Assembly: GCA_000434335.1 (NCBI GenBank)
Contig: FR878215.1
Location: 1-8,892, forward strand
From: Clostridium sp. CAG:492
GTDB taxonomy: Bacteria > Bacillota > Clostridia > TANB77 > CAG-508
DNA length: 8,892 bases
Reading direction: 5' to 3'
Every line of letters begins with the position of its first letter. The first letter of the stretch is position 1. The notes beneath the pieces are model-generated. The model was not told the origin of the DNA. It saw only the letters and a program-made list of their open reading frames with translations, and made no database searches. A program made the position numbers and the translations under genes. Positions 7,122 through 8,892 of this stretch are shown one piece after another.

Positions 7122-8750
7122 TTATTTTGATAATCTCATTTCTCTTGCATGTTCTAATGCATTTTTTGTTATATCTCCACTTGATATTCTTGCAATTTCT
7201 TCTATCACTTCCGCTTCATTCAACAATTTTATATTTGTATATGTTTTTTCATTTTCTACCTTTTTACTAATAAAATAGTTTGAATCACCTTTTGCAGCAA
7301 TATTAGCTTGATGTGTAATGCACAAAACTTGGTGTTTTTGTGATATTATTTTTATCTTTTCACCAACAGATTTTGCTGCTTTTCCACTTATTCCAGTATC
7401 AATTTCATCAAATATTAAAATAGGTACTTCATCTGTATCTGCAAGGACTGTTTTTATTGCTAACATTATTCTTGAAATTTCTCCACCTGATGCAATTTTA
7501 ATAAGAGGTTTTGCTTCATCACCTACATTTGTAGCAATTAAAAATTCTATATCGTCTAATCCGTTTTGATTAAAATTGCCACTTTCGTCATATTTTATAT
7601 CTACACAAAAACTTGCATTTTTCATTTCTAAATCTTTAAGCTCTTTATTTATTTTTTCATTTAATACTTTAGAGTATTTTGATCTCATTTTATTAAGTAC
7701 ACTACACTTTTCGCTCATCTTAGTAGTTAAATCTTCAAGCTCTTTTTTTAATTTATTATTATGCTCTTCTAGGTTTTCAATTGTGTAAATGTCTTTTTCT
7801 ATTTGTTCCTTATATTCAATAATTTCAGATATACTATTTCCATATTTTCGTTTTAAATCATATATACAATCTAAACGCTCTTCAATTTCATTTCTTTTAG
7901 ATTCATCAAATGATACATCACTATTTAAATCTGATATATCTCTTGTTAGCTCTTGTACATCATAATATATATTTTTTAAGTCTGTTAATTTATTTTTATA
8001 TTCATCATCTATATCTTCAATCTTTTCAAGAGCTCTTATTGATAAATTTATACCATCTATAACACTTTCGCTTAAATTTGAATCAACTTCAGTTAAACAA
8101 GTATATATTTTTTCAGAATTCATTATTTTTTTTCTTTCATTATTTAACTCATCTTCTTCATTTTCCTTTAGATTAGCTTGTTCAATTTCGTTTAGTTGAT
8201 ATTTTAATAAATCTAACTTTCTTTGTTTTTCTTTTTCATCACCATAATTTTCTTTTAGCTCTTTTTTTATTTCATTATATCTATTGTATAATTTTTGATA
8301 TTCATATTTTTCATTTAATAAATCTTTTCCTATAAAATTATCTAAATAATTAATGTGCTCTTGTTTAGACATAATTGCTTGATTATCATTTTGACCGTGA
8401 ATATCAATTATTTTACTCATAAACTCTTTTAATTCATTTACTGTAACAAGTCTACCATTTATTTTGCATGTATTTCTTCCATTTAAAAAGATTTCTCTAC
8501 TAATAATTATGTTTCCATCTATACTATTTTCATTTTGTGGCAAATATATATTTAGTTCCACTAAACAAAAATTTTCTCCTCTTCGTACTATTTCTTTTGA
8601 AAAACGACCACCACAAGCTAAATTTAATGAATCAATTATTAATGTTTTTCCTGCTCCAGTTTCTCCTGTTAAAACATTAAATCCTGTGTTTAAATCTACA
8701 GTAAGGTCTTCTATTATACCTATATTTTTTATGTGTAATGTTGAAATCAT
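7122..8750 (-). CDS. recN: DNA repair protein RecN (SMC-like ATPase)
   Basis: RecN is a cytosolic SMC-like ATPase that assembles early at DNA double-strand breaks and supports RecA-dependent recombination. From the ATG at 8750 it has 542 residues, close to the usual 550-570. Walker A GETGAGKT is at 29-36. Two long charged coiled-coil stretches occupy roughly 150-380 with a short hinge-like break between them. The ABC signature SGGE is at 421-424, Walker B ILIFDE at 444-449 is followed by DTGISG, and the H-loop THQ is near 480. The longest frame begins at 8759, but there the AAAGGA Shine-Dalgarno overlaps the ATG. The ATG three codons later has AAAGGA eight bases upstream and gives a normal RecN N-terminus (MISTLHIKNIGIIEDL). 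Its own promoter lies at 8786-8813. The usual ArgR neighbour of Bacillota is not identifiable within the window. Confidence 0.96.
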   Translation of the reverse strand: MISTLHIKNIGIIEDLTVDLNTGFNVLTGETGAGKTLIIDSLNLACGGRFSKEIVRRGENFCLVELNIYLPQNENSIDGNIIISREIFLNGRNTCKINGRLVTVNELKEFMSKIIDIHGQNDNQAIMSKQEHINYLDNFIGKDLLNEKYEYQKLYNRYNEIKKELKENYGDEKEKQRKLDLLKYQLNEIEQANLKENEEDELNNERKKIMNSEKIYTCLTEVDSNLSESVIDGINLSIRALEKIEDIDDEYKNKLTDLKNIYYDVQELTRDISDLNSDVSFDESKRNEIEERLDCIYDLKRKYGNSISEIIEYKEQIEKDIYTIENLEEHNNKLKKELEDLTTKMSEKCSVLNKMRSKYSKVLNEKINKELKDLEMKNASFCVDIKYDESGNFNQNGLDDIEFLIATNVGDEAKPLIKIASGGEISRIMLAIKTVLADTDEVPILIFDEIDTGISGKAAKSVGEKIKIISQKHQVLCITHQANIAAKGDSNYFISKKVENEKTYTNIKLLNEAEVIEEIARISSGDITKNALEHAREMRLSK

Positions 8751-8758
8751 AATTAACA

Positions 8759-8764
8759 TCCTTT
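8759..8764 (-). promoter_or_regulatory. Ribosome-binding site deciding the recN start
   Basis: AAAGGA, inside a ten-base string TGAAAGGATG that also precedes tig, sits eight bases before the ATG at 8750. It overlaps the alternative ATG at 8759, which therefore cannot use it. The same layout at tig, where the overlapping ATG is out of frame, supports the downstream start here. Confidence 0.65.
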
Positions 8765-8770
8765 CATTTA

Positions 8771-8784
8771 CGAATATTTGTTTG
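8771..8784. promoter_or_regulatory. Degenerate LexA (SOS box)-like site at the recN transcription start
   Basis: CGAATATTTGTTTG on the plus strand resembles the Bacillota LexA/DinR operator CGAAC-N4-GTTYG/C, with the mismatch C5 to T in the left half and a relaxed right half. It lies immediately downstream of the recN -10 box and covers the expected +1, where a repressor would block initiation. recN is a DNA-damage gene, so the position is sensible. The changed C in GAAC normally weakens binding, so this is tentative. Confidence 0.3.
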
Positions 8785-8785
8785 T

Positions 8786-8813
8786 ATTATATAACTTTTT
8801 TGAAAAAAGTCAA
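8786..8813 (-). promoter_or_regulatory. Promoter of recN (sigma-A type)
   Basis: The minus strand reads -35 TTGACT (8808-8813), a 16-nt spacer and -10 TATAAT (8786-8791), the strongest promoter match in the window. The expected start of transcription falls near 8779. The spacer is occupied by a perfect inverted repeat (see the entry at 8794-8810). Confidence 0.75.
8794..8810. repeat. Perfect 17-bp palindrome within the recN promoter
   Basis: ACTTTTTTGAAAAAAGT has eight-base arms around a single central base with no mismatch. It overlaps the end of the -35 box and fills most of the spacer, ending two bases before the -10. It could be a repressor operator, or a bent A-tract that affects promoter strength. 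Confidence 0.55.
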
Positions 8814-8892
8814 GGGTATATATATTTTTTTATAATATCTTTTTCTCTGCTCTATAATTGATGTGAATTATGGCTTTTACTAACATCATTTC
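8814..8892. other. Right-edge sequence, no assigned gene
   Basis: This stretch is upstream of the recN promoter. On the minus strand one frame is open for 20 codons from the window edge to a TAA at 8830-8832 and could be the tail of an upstream gene, though its residues do not resemble ArgR. On the plus strand an ATG at 8870 stays open to the edge but has no ribosome-binding site. Neither can be supported from 79 bases. Confidence 0.3.

Noticed and set aside
8464..8835. Plus-strand 123-codon open frame covering the 5' part of recN and its promoter
   Set aside because: It is antisense to a clear recN, lacks a ribosome-binding site and its product has no recognisable motif. Most of it is the mirror of the Walker A region.
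8830..8892. C-terminal tail of an upstream minus-strand gene such as argR
   Set aside because: Twenty open codons are not significant, and the residues do not resemble the ArgR C-terminus. Without upstream sequence this cannot be called a gene.
1..8892. Defence, mobile or phage system hidden in the window
   Set aside because: All long coding frames are accounted for by conserved housekeeping families, base composition is uniform, gaps are under 150 bp, and no direct repeats, att-like sites or transposase motifs were seen.

Overview
The window is a compact, very AT-rich piece of bacterial chromosome (G+C well under 30% by eye). It carries eight intact protein genes, all on the minus strand. 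The trigger factor-clpP-clpX order, the Shine-Dalgarno sites of the AGGAGG type and the strong A/T codon bias point to a low-GC Bacillota, most likely a Clostridia-type organism. I cannot name a genus. I see no tRNA, rRNA, CRISPR array, insertion sequence, integrase or phage gene. In content this is ordinary core chromosome.

In transcription order (right to left), the right edge (about 8814-8892) holds no recognisable gene. recN (DNA double-strand-break repair) follows, with a strong sigma-A-type promoter that has a perfect 17-bp palindrome in its spacer and a degenerate LexA-like site over the probable transcription start. A second promoter sits in the 74-bp gap after recN. It appears to drive a tight four-gene operon: a membrane site-2-type M50 metalloprotease, tsaD (tRNA t6A synthesis), a calcineurin-like metallophosphoesterase, and a GNAT acetyltransferase fused to a C-terminal alpha/beta domain I do not recognise.

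A 140-bp gap with a third clear promoter (TTGCAA / extended TATAAT) leads into the protein-quality-control block: tig (trigger factor, ribosome-bound chaperone), clpP (peptidase) and clpX (AAA+ unfoldase). ClpX selects and unfolds substrates and feeds them into the ClpP chamber, and trigger factor acts upstream on nascent chains. The 148-bp tig-clpP gap contains a possible long-loop stem but no strong promoter or terminator.

The window does not reveal a clear new system. The items most worth a second look are the two-domain GNAT protein, the operator-like architecture at the recN promoter, and a glycine-rich loop extension in ClpP next to its catalytic histidine. Two start codons were revised from the longest open frames on ribosome-binding-site grounds (recN to 8750, the GNAT gene to a TTG at 4564).
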